A stretch of DNA of 52,843 bases from positions 1-52,843 of the forward strand of contig CABUIO010000014.1 of assembly GCA_902491625.1 (NCBI GenBank), written 5' to 3'. The notes beneath the pieces are model-generated. The model worked only from the letters and a program-made list of their open reading frames with translations. It did not search any database and had not been told where the DNA came from. This document shows positions 41,681 through 49,984 of this stretch, one piece after another (position 1 is the stretch's first letter; the number at the start of each line of letters is the position of its first letter). This DNA comes from an uncultured Porphyromonadaceae bacterium (GTDB lineage: Bacteria > Bacteroidota > Bacteroidia > Bacteroidales > Muribaculaceae). The translations under genes and the position numbers were made by a program.

Positions 41681-42577
41681 ATGGACAAGATAAAAGCAGC
41701 TATAGTGGGCTACGGAAACATCGGACACTTCGTGCTCGACGCTCTTCTTGCAGCCGACGACTTCGAGATAGCCGGCATCGTGCGACGCAACGCCACTGAT
41801 GTTCCGGCAGAACTCAAACCTTACAAGGTCGTCACCGACATCGCCGAACTCGGCAAAGTCGATGTGGCGATCCTCTGCACCCCCACACGAGAGGTCGAGA
41901 AATATGCCTCACGATTTCTGGCAATGGGCATCAACACCGTGGACAGCTTCGACATCCACACTCAGATCCCGCAGCTCCGCCGCAACCTCGGCGCCGTCGC
42001 ACGCGAGCACGGCACCGTAGCCATCATCTCCGCAGGCTGGGATCCCGGTAGCGACTCCGTGGTGCGCACACTGATGCAGGCCGCGGCTCCCAAGGGCATC
42101 ACCTACACCAACTTCGGCCCCGGCATGTCGATGGGTCACACAGTCTGCGTCAAGTCCAAGGAAGGTGTACGCAACGCCCTCTCCATGACCATCCCCTTAG
42201 GCACAGGCATCCACCGCCGCATGGTCTACGTCGAACTGGAGCCGGAAGCCGACCTCGCCGCCGTGACAAAGGCCGTGAAGGAGGATCCCTACTTCGCGTC
42301 CGACGAGACCCACGTCATCGAGGTGGCGTCGGTCGACGAAGTCAAGGACATGGGCCACGGCGTCAACATGGTGCGCAAAGGCGTCTCCGGCAAGACCCAG
42401 AACCAGCGCCTCGAATTCAACATGAGCATCAACAACCCCGCGCTCACCGCGCAGATACTCGTCGGCGTGGCACGCGCCTCCATGAAGCAGCGTCCCGGCG
42501 CCTACACCATGATTGAGATTCCCGTGATCGACCTTCTCCCCGGCGACCCCGAAGATCTCGTCGCCCACCTCGTCTGA
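41681..42577 (+). CDS. ddh: meso-Diaminopimelate dehydrogenase
   Basis: This 298-residue NADPH-dependent enzyme converts tetrahydrodipicolinate directly to meso-diaminopimelate for lysine and peptidoglycan. The Rossmann loop IVGYGNIGHFVLDAL is at residues 9-23, and CTPTREVEKYA and ISAGWDPGSDSVVRTL are family blocks. The C-terminal domain contains FNMSINNPALTAQILV. The start codon lies only 8 bp after the end of the mobile element A, so any promoter must lie in the element or come from upstream. Confidence 0.95.
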   Translation: MDKIKAAIVGYGNIGHFVLDALLAADDFEIAGIVRRNATDVPAELKPYKVVTDIAELGKVDVAILCTPTREVEKYASRFLAMGINTVDSFDIHTQIPQLRRNLGAVAREHGTVAIISAGWDPGSDSVVRTLMQAAAPKGITYTNFGPGMSMGHTVCVKSKEGVRNALSMTIPLGTGIHRRMVYVELEPEADLAAVTKAVKEDPYFASDETHVIEVASVDEVKDMGHGVNMVRKGVSGKTQNQRLEFNMSINNPALTAQILVGVARASMKQRPGAYTMIEIPVIDLLPGDPEDLVAHLV

Positions 42578-42626
42578 CCCGCTCCAAACCACGCTTTTCC
42601 GACGTAGGAACTGCGTCTGAACGTAG

Positions 42627-42646
42627 GGCTGCACCACGGTGCAGCC
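42627..42646 (+). terminator. Perfect palindromic hairpin after ddh
   Basis: ggctgcacc and ggtgcagcc form a nine-pair stem with a two-base centre. There is no T-tract, so it may be a weak or Rho-dependent terminator or a protein-binding palindrome. Confidence 0.45.
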
Positions 42647-42670
42647 GCCACACCACACAACGCTCCACCA

Positions 42671-42780
42671 AACGTACTGAAACCGCACCAGCGGTTTCTT
42701 TATTGATAGCCGACGGATGAGCGCCAGCGAATCCGTCGGTAACTTACATACCCATTCCCAACCCCTTATGAGTTGCTTAT
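42671..42780 (+). repeat. Direct repeat D, left copy
   Basis: This 110-bp sequence is repeated at 43907-44015 in the same orientation with only about three differences. It contains a terminator-like hairpin (gaaaccgc/gcggtttc followed by tttatt) and a second stem ccgacggat/atccgtcgg. It ends with a conserved single-stranded tail ending ttatgagttgcttat. The copy lies downstream of ddh and of the antitoxin-like gene. Confidence 0.85.
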
Positions 42781-42869
42781 TTGCCACATGGGCTACGCGG
42801 ACAAGGGACTGTAACGGCTTTTCATGAGAGATGTCTGCAGATGGTGACAAAAGTATTTACCCTACTCTA

Positions 42870-43190
42870 TCAACGAGACGCAAATGCAGACTCAAGAATC
42901 TCCAGTTCAAGTGCAAATTCTATTTTGGAGATAGTCTCGATCGAGAGGTTTTCAGTCCCTTTCAAGACTCTTGAGATATATTGCTGTGAGCAACCCATCT
43001 TTACGGCTAAAGATTTTTGTGTAAGCCCCAGTTCTTCCATTCTGTCGAGCATCATCATGGCTATTCGCTGCGAGTAGCGAAGCCACGACTTGTTCTCCAT
43101 CCTCCATTCGGCATTTTCCCGCCAACGGGAGGGAGTAGTGCTTTCATGCTCTTTCAAACGAGATATTATTTCTTCTTTAGTTCTCATCAT
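42870..43190 (-). CDS. XRE-family helix-turn-helix protein, antitoxin-like
   Basis: This 106-residue protein has a classical helix-turn-helix in its second half (TQKSLAVKMGCSQQYISRVL, then SIETISKIEFALELEI), as in HigA-type antitoxins and phage repressors. The N-terminal half is helical and charged. It follows the 183-residue gene by 11 bp on the same strand, the toxin-first order typical of higBA. A strong Shine-Dalgarno (AAAGGAGG, 5-8 bases before tandem ATG codons) is present, unusual for this genome. The two genes sit exactly between the two copies of repeat D. Confidence 0.8.
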   Translation of the reverse strand: MMRTKEEIISRLKEHESTTPSRWRENAEWRMENKSWLRYSQRIAMMMLDRMEELGLTQKSLAVKMGCSQQYISRVLKGTENLSIETISKIEFALELEILESAFASR

Positions 43191-43201
43191 ATCCTCCTTT
43201 C

Positions 43202-43753
43202 TTAACTGATTTCGGTAAGATAGTCCCTGAAGGAATCCATATCGGAAATATCGTTGGCAATCAAGAAATTCCTGACCTTTTCCATTCTGGCCAATTCCAC
43301 TAAGGTGTGCTCTCGTTCCTGCATTGTTCGCGTAAGTTTGATTGCTCCGCCTGTTATCACATAAATTCCCGGTTCTAGTTTTATTGCATATATCCTCAGC
43401 CAGGAAGCATGTCGGGGAGTGTCACGCAACCTTGCCTTTTCCTTGCCCAAAAGCATCTCTGACGTACGGTTGTTCTCTAACGGTCGAAAGATTTTGTCGA
43501 GATCTGCCTCCGGAGAGATGTCCATGATAAGGCATTGCAAGCGGTCACTATCTTCAATTGTGTCATAAATAGCCTTGTTCACATCGGTTATCTTGAAATA
43601 TGTTTCCAAATCGCCGATATTCTCCTTAAAAAAGGAACGAAGCCACACCACATCATTCCATTGGTCAAGAATGGTATCAAGAACATTGTCGAGACAGTTG
43701 TCATACCTTACTGCCCAGAGATTTCCATTGTCTGTGATCCTGTCAAATTTCAT
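43202..43753 (-). CDS. Putative toxin partner of the HTH gene
   Basis: This 183-residue protein is of uncertain family. The C-terminal half has a pattern (ASWLRIYAIKLEPGIYVITG, then GAIKLTRTMQER and HTLVELARMEKV) reminiscent of HigB/Gp49-like RelE-superfamily proteins. The N-terminal 100 residues are acidic and not recognised. The start at 43753 was chosen because an upstream ATG lies in the -7 box at 43769-43776, leaving a leader of about 10 nt. Together with the HTH gene it forms a compact two-gene cassette; the toxin role is inference. Confidence 0.7.
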   Translation of the reverse strand: MKFDRITDNGNLWAVRYDNCLDNVLDTILDQWNDVVWLRSFFKENIGDLETYFKITDVNKAIYDTIEDSDRLQCLIMDISPEADLDKIFRPLENNRTSEMLLGKEKARLRDTPRHASWLRIYAIKLEPGIYVITGGAIKLTRTMQEREHTLVELARMEKVRNFLIANDISDMDSFRDYLTEIS

Positions 43754-43768
43754 GTCTGAGATTTTGTG

Positions 43769-43776
43769 CAAAGATA
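43769..43776 (-). promoter_or_regulatory. -7 box of the toxin/antitoxin-like pair
   Basis: TATCTTTG on the minus strand, 16 bp before the chosen start at 43753. Confidence 0.6.
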
Positions 43777-43906
43777 ATAATTCTTTTTGAATTTAACAAC
43801 TTAAAAGTTGTATCCGTTCAGATTGAGGATACAGTATTGTCTACGAAAGAAGATAAACAGGATGTTACACATGTCGTAAGACTTCATCCGAAAATAGTCG
43901 CACCCG

Positions 43907-44015
43907 AACGTACTGAAACCTCACAGCGGTTTCTTTATTGATAGCCGACGGATGAGCGCCAGCGAATCCGTCGGTAACTTACATACCCATTCCCAACCCC
44001 TTATGAGTTGCTTAT
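43907..44015 (+). repeat. Direct repeat D, right copy
   Basis: This copy matches 42671-42780 over 109 bp with one short indel and two substitutions. The first hairpin is weaker here (aaacctcacagcggttt) while the second stem is unchanged. It lies between the promoter of the toxin-like gene and the stop of the Sel1 gene. The 280-bp gap here contains this repeat and the promoter at 43769-43776; the stretch 43777-43906 shows no gene. Confidence 0.85.
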
Positions 44016-44033
44016 CCGCGACGCGAGCAAGAA

Positions 44034-44648
44034 CTATTTCAATCCTGCCAGTCTCCTCTTTGAAGGAGAATGACCCTGCGCGGCCGCTTTCTCATACCAC
44101 CGCTTTGCCTCACCGATATCCTGTGCCACACCATAACCATGCTCGAAGTAGACGCCCATGTAGTATTGAGCCCATTCATCACCCTGATCGGCGGCTTTTC
44201 GAAACCATCTCATAGCCTCGGCATAATCCTGCGAGACACCTTTCCCATTTTCATACATGGAACCGAGATTTCTTTGTGCCAGCGCAAATCCCTGGTCGGC
44301 AGCCATACGGTACCATCTCAATGCCTCGGAATAATCTTTCGGGACGCCGCGCCCGCCCATCTCAGACATCCTTCCGAGCGTATTCTGCGCCTCAGCATAA
44401 CCTTGACCGGCAGATTTCATGAGCCACTTCACGGCCTCAGAGAAATTGTCTCTCTCATAAGCGGCCATCCCCTTTTCATACATCTGTTTCGGGGTAAGCT
44501 GCGCCTGACGCCTCTTCGGAGTTGTCTTGGCCGGTGCGGTGGTCTGCTTTTTCGTCTTTCGCGGTCCGGTGACGACACCCTGTGCATCTATTCCAACAGG
44601 CAGACAGAAGATGATGGCTGCCAATATAGTTCTGACTATAATCTTCAT
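44034..44648 (-). CDS. Sel1-repeat (TPR-like) secreted protein
   Basis: The 204-residue product has a signal peptide (IIVRTILAAIIFCLPVGIDA, cleavage near residue 22) and a basic Lys/Thr/Arg linker. Four Sel1-like repeats of about 36 residues follow. The repeat ends read EALRWYRMAADQGFALAQ, EAMRWFRKAADQGDEWAQ and EAKRWYEKAAAQGH. Such repeats mediate protein contacts. The start at 44648 (MKIIVRTI) begins with the signal and lies 26 bp after the -7 box at 44674-44681; the upstream frame extension overlaps the promoter. Confidence 0.85.
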   Translation of the reverse strand: MKIIVRTILAAIIFCLPVGIDAQGVVTGPRKTKKQTTAPAKTTPKRRQAQLTPKQMYEKGMAAYERDNFSEAVKWLMKSAGQGYAEAQNTLGRMSEMGGRGVPKDYSEALRWYRMAADQGFALAQRNLGSMYENGKGVSQDYAEAMRWFRKAADQGDEWAQYYMGVYFEHGYGVAQDIGEAKRWYEKAAAQGHSPSKRRLAGLK

Positions 44649-44673
44649 TGTGATAACGATATATTGTTCCGCA

Positions 44674-44681
44674 CAAAGATA
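44674..44681 (-). promoter_or_regulatory. -7 box of the Sel1-repeat gene
   Basis: TATCTTTG on the minus strand, with a TTTG about 20 bases further upstream that fits the -33 element. Confidence 0.65.
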
Positions 44682-44735
44682 GCACATACCTCCGACATCC
44701 GCAAATTCATCGCTGCAGCTACAGGAAGATTCGGG

Positions 44736-44989
44736 AACTGTGTCAAAAGAAACCGTGTCAAAAGCGCCGGACCGGAGGTTCGGCCGTATTGCCAACCGCA
44801 GCCTTCAGGCCGTGGAAGGGGAACACCCCTGAGAATCAGTCGCGGAGCGACGTCGTGCGGTAAAGACTTTACCATACACGCATCGCTCCGCGACGCGTTA
44901 TGCTATATAGCCGCCTGTCCACGGCCTGAAGGCCGCGGTTGGCAACACAGACAGACCTCCGGCCTGTCCCGCTTTCGTCGCGCTTATGA
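44736..44989 (+). repeat. Palindromic repeat C, left copy
   Basis: This 254-bp non-coding element is itself palindromic. The outer stems gccaaccgc...gcggttggc and ccttcaggccgtgg/ccacggcctgaagg enclose tcgcggagcga/tcgctccgcga and a central ggtaaagactttacc. The same element occurs in opposite orientation at 49985-50239 with few differences. The flanks carry short repeats of gtgtcaaaag at one end. The two copies flank the 1543-residue protein gene. The rest of the 443-bp gap is the Sel1 promoter and the hairpins near 45019-45078. Confidence 0.85.
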
Positions 44990-45018
44990 CCCAATTCAGA
45001 AAGAGGAAATATAGCCAA

Positions 45019-45054
45019 GCGGCGGCTACAGGTGAAGTACTGCAGCCGCCGCTG
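45019..45054 (-). terminator. GC-rich hairpin after the large secreted protein gene
   Basis: agcggcggct (45019-45028) pairs perfectly with agccgccgct (45045-45054). A second hairpin aagggc/gcccttis at 45061-45078. Both lie within 75 bp after the stop of the 1543-residue gene (minus strand). The T-tract is weak. Confidence 0.45.
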
Positions 45055-45091
45055 TTGTTGAAGGGCTCAGATGCCCTTGGGAATTCTATGT

Positions 45092-48000
45092 TTATGGTAT
45101 CACGACCTTGAAGACGTCGCTGCCGACCTTCACCATGTAGACGCCGGATTCAACGGCGATACGTAGCGTAGCGCCGGCCACAGCGTCGTGGATCATGATG
45201 CCGGAGGGTGTGTAGACAGCCACATTCATGCCATCGGCGCCGAGGACTCTGATGAATCCTTTCTCGCCGATGACGGTCACGTCGCCGGATGCCACTCCAT
45301 CAATGCCCACAGGCTCGGGAACAGTTACCTTGTCAAGGTTGCTTATGCCGGAGTTGCCCTTGTCGTAGACCGTCTCAACGGCATACTCATAGTCGCCCGG
45401 CTCCATCTCGGAGAGATCATCCTTGTGGGTCGTGGCCGTGAGGATATTCTCGTTCACCTTGGTGCCGTTGCGGAAGAGGTTGTAGCCCTTCAGGGCGAGC
45501 ACTTCGTCGGAGATCGTGAAGGTCACGTCGTCGATGAGCATGGCCCAGATGTCCTCGCTCACGTAGCGAATGGCGAAATACTTCGCTCCTTCGGGAAGGT
45601 CGTAGCTGTATTCGTACCATGTGGTGACCTGCACCTCGTCACCGTATTCATCTTCCACCCAGTCGCCGTCGGGCACCTCGACGGTATCGCCCATCTTGAT
45701 GAAGTCTTCAGTAGCTGTACCGGTGGTGGAATAGTAGAATTCAAATGACTCATCACCGAAATCCTCGGGAGCTACGGCGGCGAAGAAAGAAACCTTCTGC
45801 GCGATGCCGGGGAGTTCGGGGGAGATCAGCCAGTCATCGGCGGCACCGCGGACAGAGACGGCCAGCGCAGCGCGTTCGCCTGTGCGGGAAAGGTCATAGT
45901 AGACTCTCTGCATCTGCGACTTGTCAACCACCATCCAAGCCTTGGGAGTAGTGCAGTTGGGATAGTTGATGCCTACGCTGTAGGTTTCCAGACCGTCGCC
46001 GTCATACACTTTCCAGTCGCCGAATCCGGCGATGGCGAAGGGATCATAATCCTCAAAGGATTCGGTAATCTGTTTCAGCTTGGGAGCATGGTCAGGCTCA
46101 CTCCAGCTCAGATCGGCGGATTTCTCGTCGCTGCCGAGTGTAGCGATAAGGTCGCGGACAGCCGGATAGACTGATTCGTGCAGAGGTATGGCGATCTCGG
46201 CGGAGGTGTTGTTGTCGGGCAATTCGTCGACATCCCAGCGGATCACGGCGTGCAGCTTCTCTTCCTCCTTGGCGAAGGGATCGGGAGTGTGGACAAACTT
46301 GACAGCCTGAGTGGTGAGCGCCTCCACGAATGGGCCCTCGGCGCTCTTGACGAGCTTGCCGTCGGCATAGAGATCCACGGCGTAGCCCGCAGGGGCGTCG
46401 TCGGAACCTTCATTGACCACCTCGACGATGATGTCATGCTCCTTGCCTGTCGTCATGAACGAGGGGCCGCTGACGCTGCCGGCACGGAGATCGCAGGCGG
46501 CATAGCGCTTTAGCGCGATGTTGTCGAGTCCGAACGCAAAGTTGTTGTTGATGCAGCGGATAAAGAAGGCGAACTGAATCGTCTTGCCTGCATATTTGGC
46601 GAGCGAGACCTGAACGCGGTTCCAGCCTTTCTCGGCGCAATCCTTGGTGTCAATGTCGTCGCAGAGAGCCTCGTTCTTGCCCTCGCATATGACGAAGGGG
46701 GAGATGATGTAGCCTTCCATGTCGGGCACGCCTGTGTAGTAGAAGCTCATGGCCACGTCCTCGGCGTCATCGACGGTGAGGTTGGCTGAATAGAGGTTCA
46801 CATAGCCGCCGGGAGCCGTGTAGAGAGCGAGGCAGCCTTTGTCGCCGTCCTGCGCCTCTATGGTGAGATGCTGCGAGGAAACGCCGTTGGCTATACGCAG
46901 CGACGCGCCGCTCTGTCCCATCGGATAGTGCAGTCCGTCGGCGAACGATTCGAGATAAGGCATCTTGAAGGGCGTGCCGACAGGAATCATTGGTGTACGG
47001 CCGAAGCCGCCGTCGTAGCCGTTGACACCACCCTCGGTGTAAGGCACTACGCAATACCACACGAAAGCCTGGCCGGCGTCGGCGCTGATGGCGCGGAATG
47101 TGGCCTCGGCCTCGGAGGCGGTGATGTTGTTGGCTATAAGGGTCTGATAGTCGGAGGCGAATATGGCGTAACGCAGTAGCGAAGGATCAAATTCGTTGCC
47201 GTTGACATCCTTGGCCACGGGAGTCCATGTGATGGTGACGACGCCGGGATTGGACATGTCCTGTGCTATCTTGCAGTTCTCGGGGCTGACAGGGATGTTG
47301 ACACCCATGTGGGAGGTCTCGAAGTAGGAACGTCCCTGACCGGCGGTGTTGAAGGCGGTGATGGTGTAGGAGACATCCTCGTTGGTCATGCCGCTGTCGG
47401 TGAAGGAGAGTTTCTGTCCGAATGTGGGATTGCGGAAGGTCTGCACCAGCTCGCCGTTGCGTGTCACCTCGATCTTGGAGAGGCTCGTGAGCTTCTTGCC
47501 GTCGATCGACACGGCGGGAGCCGTGAAGGCGATGTCAAGTTTCTTGGAGCCGTCGTAGGGAGGAGTGAAGGTCACGTCGGTCACCTGGCCGGGAGCCTTG
47601 TTGGACAGGCCCTTGGAGATCGCGAAGTCTCTTACGAAGAGCTTCACCGCCGGCGACTGTGTGCCGAGCACGCGCACGGAGAAGTAATATATACCGTCCT
47701 TCTCGGGCATCACTATGACGCTCTGGTGGACAGGATTCGTCCATGTGGAGTTGCTTGCGTTGACAGTCTCAGGCTCGATGATGGTCGTTAGATTGTCAGG
47801 ATCGCTGCCCCACTGGAGACCGATGCCGTGGGCATAGCTCGATTCCACCCAGGTGTTGTAGGAAACCTCGTAGGCCTGTCCCGCCTTGAGCTGCACGGGA
47901 GCGGTGACGAGCGCGACATCCATGTTTGTCGGACCCCAGCCGGCATTCCAGAGCATCATCATGGCCTGGTCGTAGGCCGAATAATGCCATTTGAGACCAC

Positions 48001-49723
48001 GATTCATATAGTCCCTGGTCGTGAAATAACCCTCGGTGAACCGTTGGGCGAAGTCGGGTGCAAAGGGTGGCACGAGGGCGCCGACAGCCAGATAGTCGGT
48101 GGCGGCCTCATCGGAATCCTGCTCGCCGTGGTGGGCTGTGACGAAATATTTGTAGACATGGCATCCGGCACTCTCGCCGACAGGATCGGTGAGGCTTGTG
48201 GCCGAAGTCTTGTCGGCAATCACCACCGGATCGCCGCCGTCGATGGTGCGGCTCACCGTGTATGTCACTTTTGAAGTGTCGAAATAGCCATCGTTCAGAG
48301 CTTTGCTGACAGCCTCCCATTCGACAGCGATCTCGGAATCGCCGTATGTGTAGGAAGCCGTGAATCCCTCGGGTGCGAGAGGCTTGCCGTTGCCGTACCA
48401 TGCTGTAACACTCTCGCTCTTGGGCGAATCGCCGGTCGCGTTGCTCACGTAGACGCGGAAGGTGTACATGCCGGCCTTGGGAAGTGTCACCTCGGCGCTG
48501 CTCTCGCTGCCTGCCGTGATGTTTCCGGAAGCGATCTTCTCGCCGTTGGCAAGGATGCCGTAGGTCAGGGAACCGGAGAGCGCCTTGCCGTCGAACGTGG
48601 TCGCGGGAGCGGCAAAGGTGACCTTGCCATTAAGGCTGCCGTTGTCAAACGCCACAGATTTAAGCTCGGGTGCGGCGGGAGCGGCGTCTTTGGCCGCAGG
48701 ATTGGCAATATACATGCCGCCAAGTTCGGCGCGCAGGTTCCAGCACTTCTCTACTTTGTAGCCATTGCGCAGGTCGATGCTGTAGAGCGCCCAGTCGCGC
48801 GAGGGATCGCCGGAGGGACCCTGAGGACACGCGGCATAGTAGAAAATGTCGTTGAAGCTGTCGATCGTACCGGTGGTGTTGTATCGGGTCGTGATTCCGG
48901 TCTCGGCCACCTTGGTGTATTTTGCGTCGGTGAGGCTAACGGTGTAGAGTACACCGGCGGCATCGATGCCGTAGAGAGTACCGTCGGAGCTGAAGCCCAT
49001 GGCGTAGAGAGGCTGCTCGGTCTTGCCGATCACGCCTGTGCGCTTCATGGTCATCGGGTCGAGCGTACCGATCTCGATCGACTGAAGGTCAGCGGAGAAG
49101 AAACATCCGTAGACCACCTCCGTCACCGGATTGCATGTCATAGAGTATGACAGCACATCGAGCGAGGGATCCTGATCGTAGCCGATACACTGCCAGTTGG
49201 AGGTGTCCCAGAGATACGTCTCGACACTGTTGACATAACCTCCCGAGACATCGGCGCATGTGTTGTAGTAATATTTCGTGCCGACGCCGGTACCGCCCCA
49301 TCCGGCCTCCAGACCCTCATGCTCGCGTAGCACTTCGAGACCGTTGGCCGTGACGTTGACCATGCCGTAGGATTTGTTGTCGATGTCGTAGGTCACACAC
49401 GCACGCAGCGGCATGACCGGAGCCACACGCATCGGGACCTTCGGAGCGCGCGAAGGGCCTCCGGAGACCACGTTGAAGTTGACGGCGCCTCCTGCCTGAT
49501 CCGCTTCGGAAGCGAACGGAGACGCTGAGGAAACGGTCTTCGGCAGCCTGATGCCGGAGCCGAAAGTTCCTCGCGGAGCCGAGTAGTCGACAGCCTTGAC
49601 CCGCGCCTTGCTGGAGGCGTCGTGAGACTTGCGCGCAGCCTGCACGGACGTCGCCGAAAGCGCCAGACAGCCGACCACGGCAAGTGCCGTGAGACTCCGC
49701 CTGAAAGATAAATACTGATACAT
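45092..49723 (-). CDS. Very large secreted protein with adhesin-like and FN3 domains
   Basis: The 1543-residue protein has a signal peptide (cleavage near residue 29, SVQA). Domains in rough order are as follows. A repeat-rich, propeller-like region spans 105-345. Fibronectin III-like domains span 350-545, followed by a jelly-roll of the choice-of-anchor J type (about 560-700) and two FN3-like domains. A second jelly-roll lies at about 930-1085, a CARDB-like domain near 1095-1180, and a gingipain cleaved-adhesin-like domain near 1230-1420 (WMVVDKSQMQ, DDWLISPELPG, AMLIDDVTF). A last FN3 and a C-terminal sorting-like domain of about 75 residues end in GVYMVKVGSDVFKVVIP. The end fits type IX-like secretion signals. 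Probable roles are adhesion or glycan/protein binding at the surface. It is flanked by inverted repeats C. Confidence 0.82.
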   Translation of the reverse strand: MYQYLSFRRSLTALAVVGCLALSATSVQAARKSHDASSKARVKAVDYSAPRGTFGSGIRLPKTVSSASPFASEADQAGGAVNFNVVSGGPSRAPKVPMRVAPVMPLRACVTYDIDNKSYGMVNVTANGLEVLREHEGLEAGWGGTGVGTKYYYNTCADVSGGYVNSVETYLWDTSNWQCIGYDQDPSLDVLSYSMTCNPVTEVVYGCFFSADLQSIEIGTLDPMTMKRTGVIGKTEQPLYAMGFSSDGTLYGIDAAGVLYTVSLTDAKYTKVAETGITTRYNTTGTIDSFNDIFYYAACPQGPSGDPSRDWALYSIDLRNGYKVEKCWNLRAELGGMYIANPAAKDAAPAAPELKSVAFDNGSLNGKVTFAAPATTFDGKALSGSLTYGILANGEKIASGNITAGSESSAEVTLPKAGMYTFRVYVSNATGDSPKSESVTAWYGNGKPLAPEGFTASYTYGDSEIAVEWEAVSKALNDGYFDTSKVTYTVSRTIDGGDPVVIADKTSATSLTDPVGESAGCHVYKYFVTAHHGEQDSDEAATDYLAVGALVPPFAPDFAQRFTEGYFTTRDYMNRGLKWHYSAYDQAMMMLWNAGWGPTNMDVALVTAPVQLKAGQAYEVSYNTWVESSYAHGIGLQWGSDPDNLTTIIEPETVNASNSTWTNPVHQSVIVMPEKDGIYYFSVRVLGTQSPAVKLFVRDFAISKGLSNKAPGQVTDVTFTPPYDGSKKLDIAFTAPAVSIDGKKLTSLSKIEVTRNGELVQTFRNPTFGQKLSFTDSGMTNEDVSYTITAFNTAGQGRSYFETSHMGVNIPVSPENCKIAQDMSNPGVVTITWTPVAKDVNGNEFDPSLLRYAIFASDYQTLIANNITASEAEATFRAISADAGQAFVWYCVVPYTEGGVNGYDGGFGRTPMIPVGTPFKMPYLESFADGLHYPMGQSGASLRIANGVSSQHLTIEAQDGDKGCLALYTAPGGYVNLYSANLTVDDAEDVAMSFYYTGVPDMEGYIISPFVICEGKNEALCDDIDTKDCAEKGWNRVQVSLAKYAGKTIQFAFFIRCINNNFAFGLDNIALKRYAACDLRAGSVSGPSFMTTGKEHDIIVEVVNEGSDDAPAGYAVDLYADGKLVKSAEGPFVEALTTQAVKFVHTPDPFAKEEEKLHAVIRWDVDELPDNNTSAEIAIPLHESVYPAVRDLIATLGSDEKSADLSWSEPDHAPKLKQITESFEDYDPFAIAGFGDWKVYDGDGLETYSVGINYPNCTTPKAWMVVDKSQMQRVYYDLSRTGERAALAVSVRGAADDWLISPELPGIAQKVSFFAAVAPEDFGDESFEFYYSTTGTATEDFIKMGDTVEVPDGDWVEDEYGDEVQVTTWYEYSYDLPEGAKYFAIRYVSEDIWAMLIDDVTFTISDEVLALKGYNLFRNGTKVNENILTATTHKDDLSEMEPGDYEYAVETVYDKGNSGISNLDKVTVPEPVGIDGVASGDVTVIGEKGFIRVLGADGMNVAVYTPSGIMIHDAVAGATLRIAVESGVYMVKVGSDVFKVVIP

Positions 49724-49831
49724 AAAATAGATTTAGATTAGAGATTCCTTGGTAGTAGAGGTATATTGCGAGCGGCTGCGAATCTCAAGACAGTCGGAAC
49801 AATCAAATGCTGAATTATAAATGCAACGCGA

Positions 49832-49839
49832 CAAATTTA
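49832..49839 (-). promoter_or_regulatory. -7 box of the large secreted protein gene
   Basis: TAAATTTG on the minus strand, about 110 bp before the start codon at 49723. It lies between the gene and the decamer array. Confidence 0.55.
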
Positions 49840-49890
49840 CGTTTAAAATTTCAATTATACAAATTTTAAATCTTTTCAAATAATCATTTT

Positions 49891-49964
49891 CCCGAACCAT
49901 CCCGAACCATGAGGAACCATGTCGAACCATCTTTTGCGAACTATGGGGAACCATGACGAACAAT
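49891..49964 (+). repeat. GAACCAT decamer array, plus orientation
   Basis: Consecutive ten-base units nnnGAACCAT read cccgaaccat twice, then gaggaaccat and gtcgaaccat. A 14-base spacer unit ending gaactat follows, then ggggaaccat and gacgaacaat. The last 33 bases are found inverted at 50289-50322 with one mismatch. Exact ten-base spacing puts every unit on the same helix face. Confidence 0.8.
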
Positions 49965-49984
49965 TTTGGCAATGCAGTAACTGC

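Noticed and set aside
42578..44033. Prophage or integrative element boundary
   Set aside because: Repeat D could look like attachment sites, but no integrase, phage or conjugation gene lies between or near the copies.
44070..45014. 314-codon plus-strand open frame over the Sel1 gene and repeat C
   Set aside because: It is the antisense of the Sel1 repeats fused to the palindromic repeat; the product shows no coherent domain.
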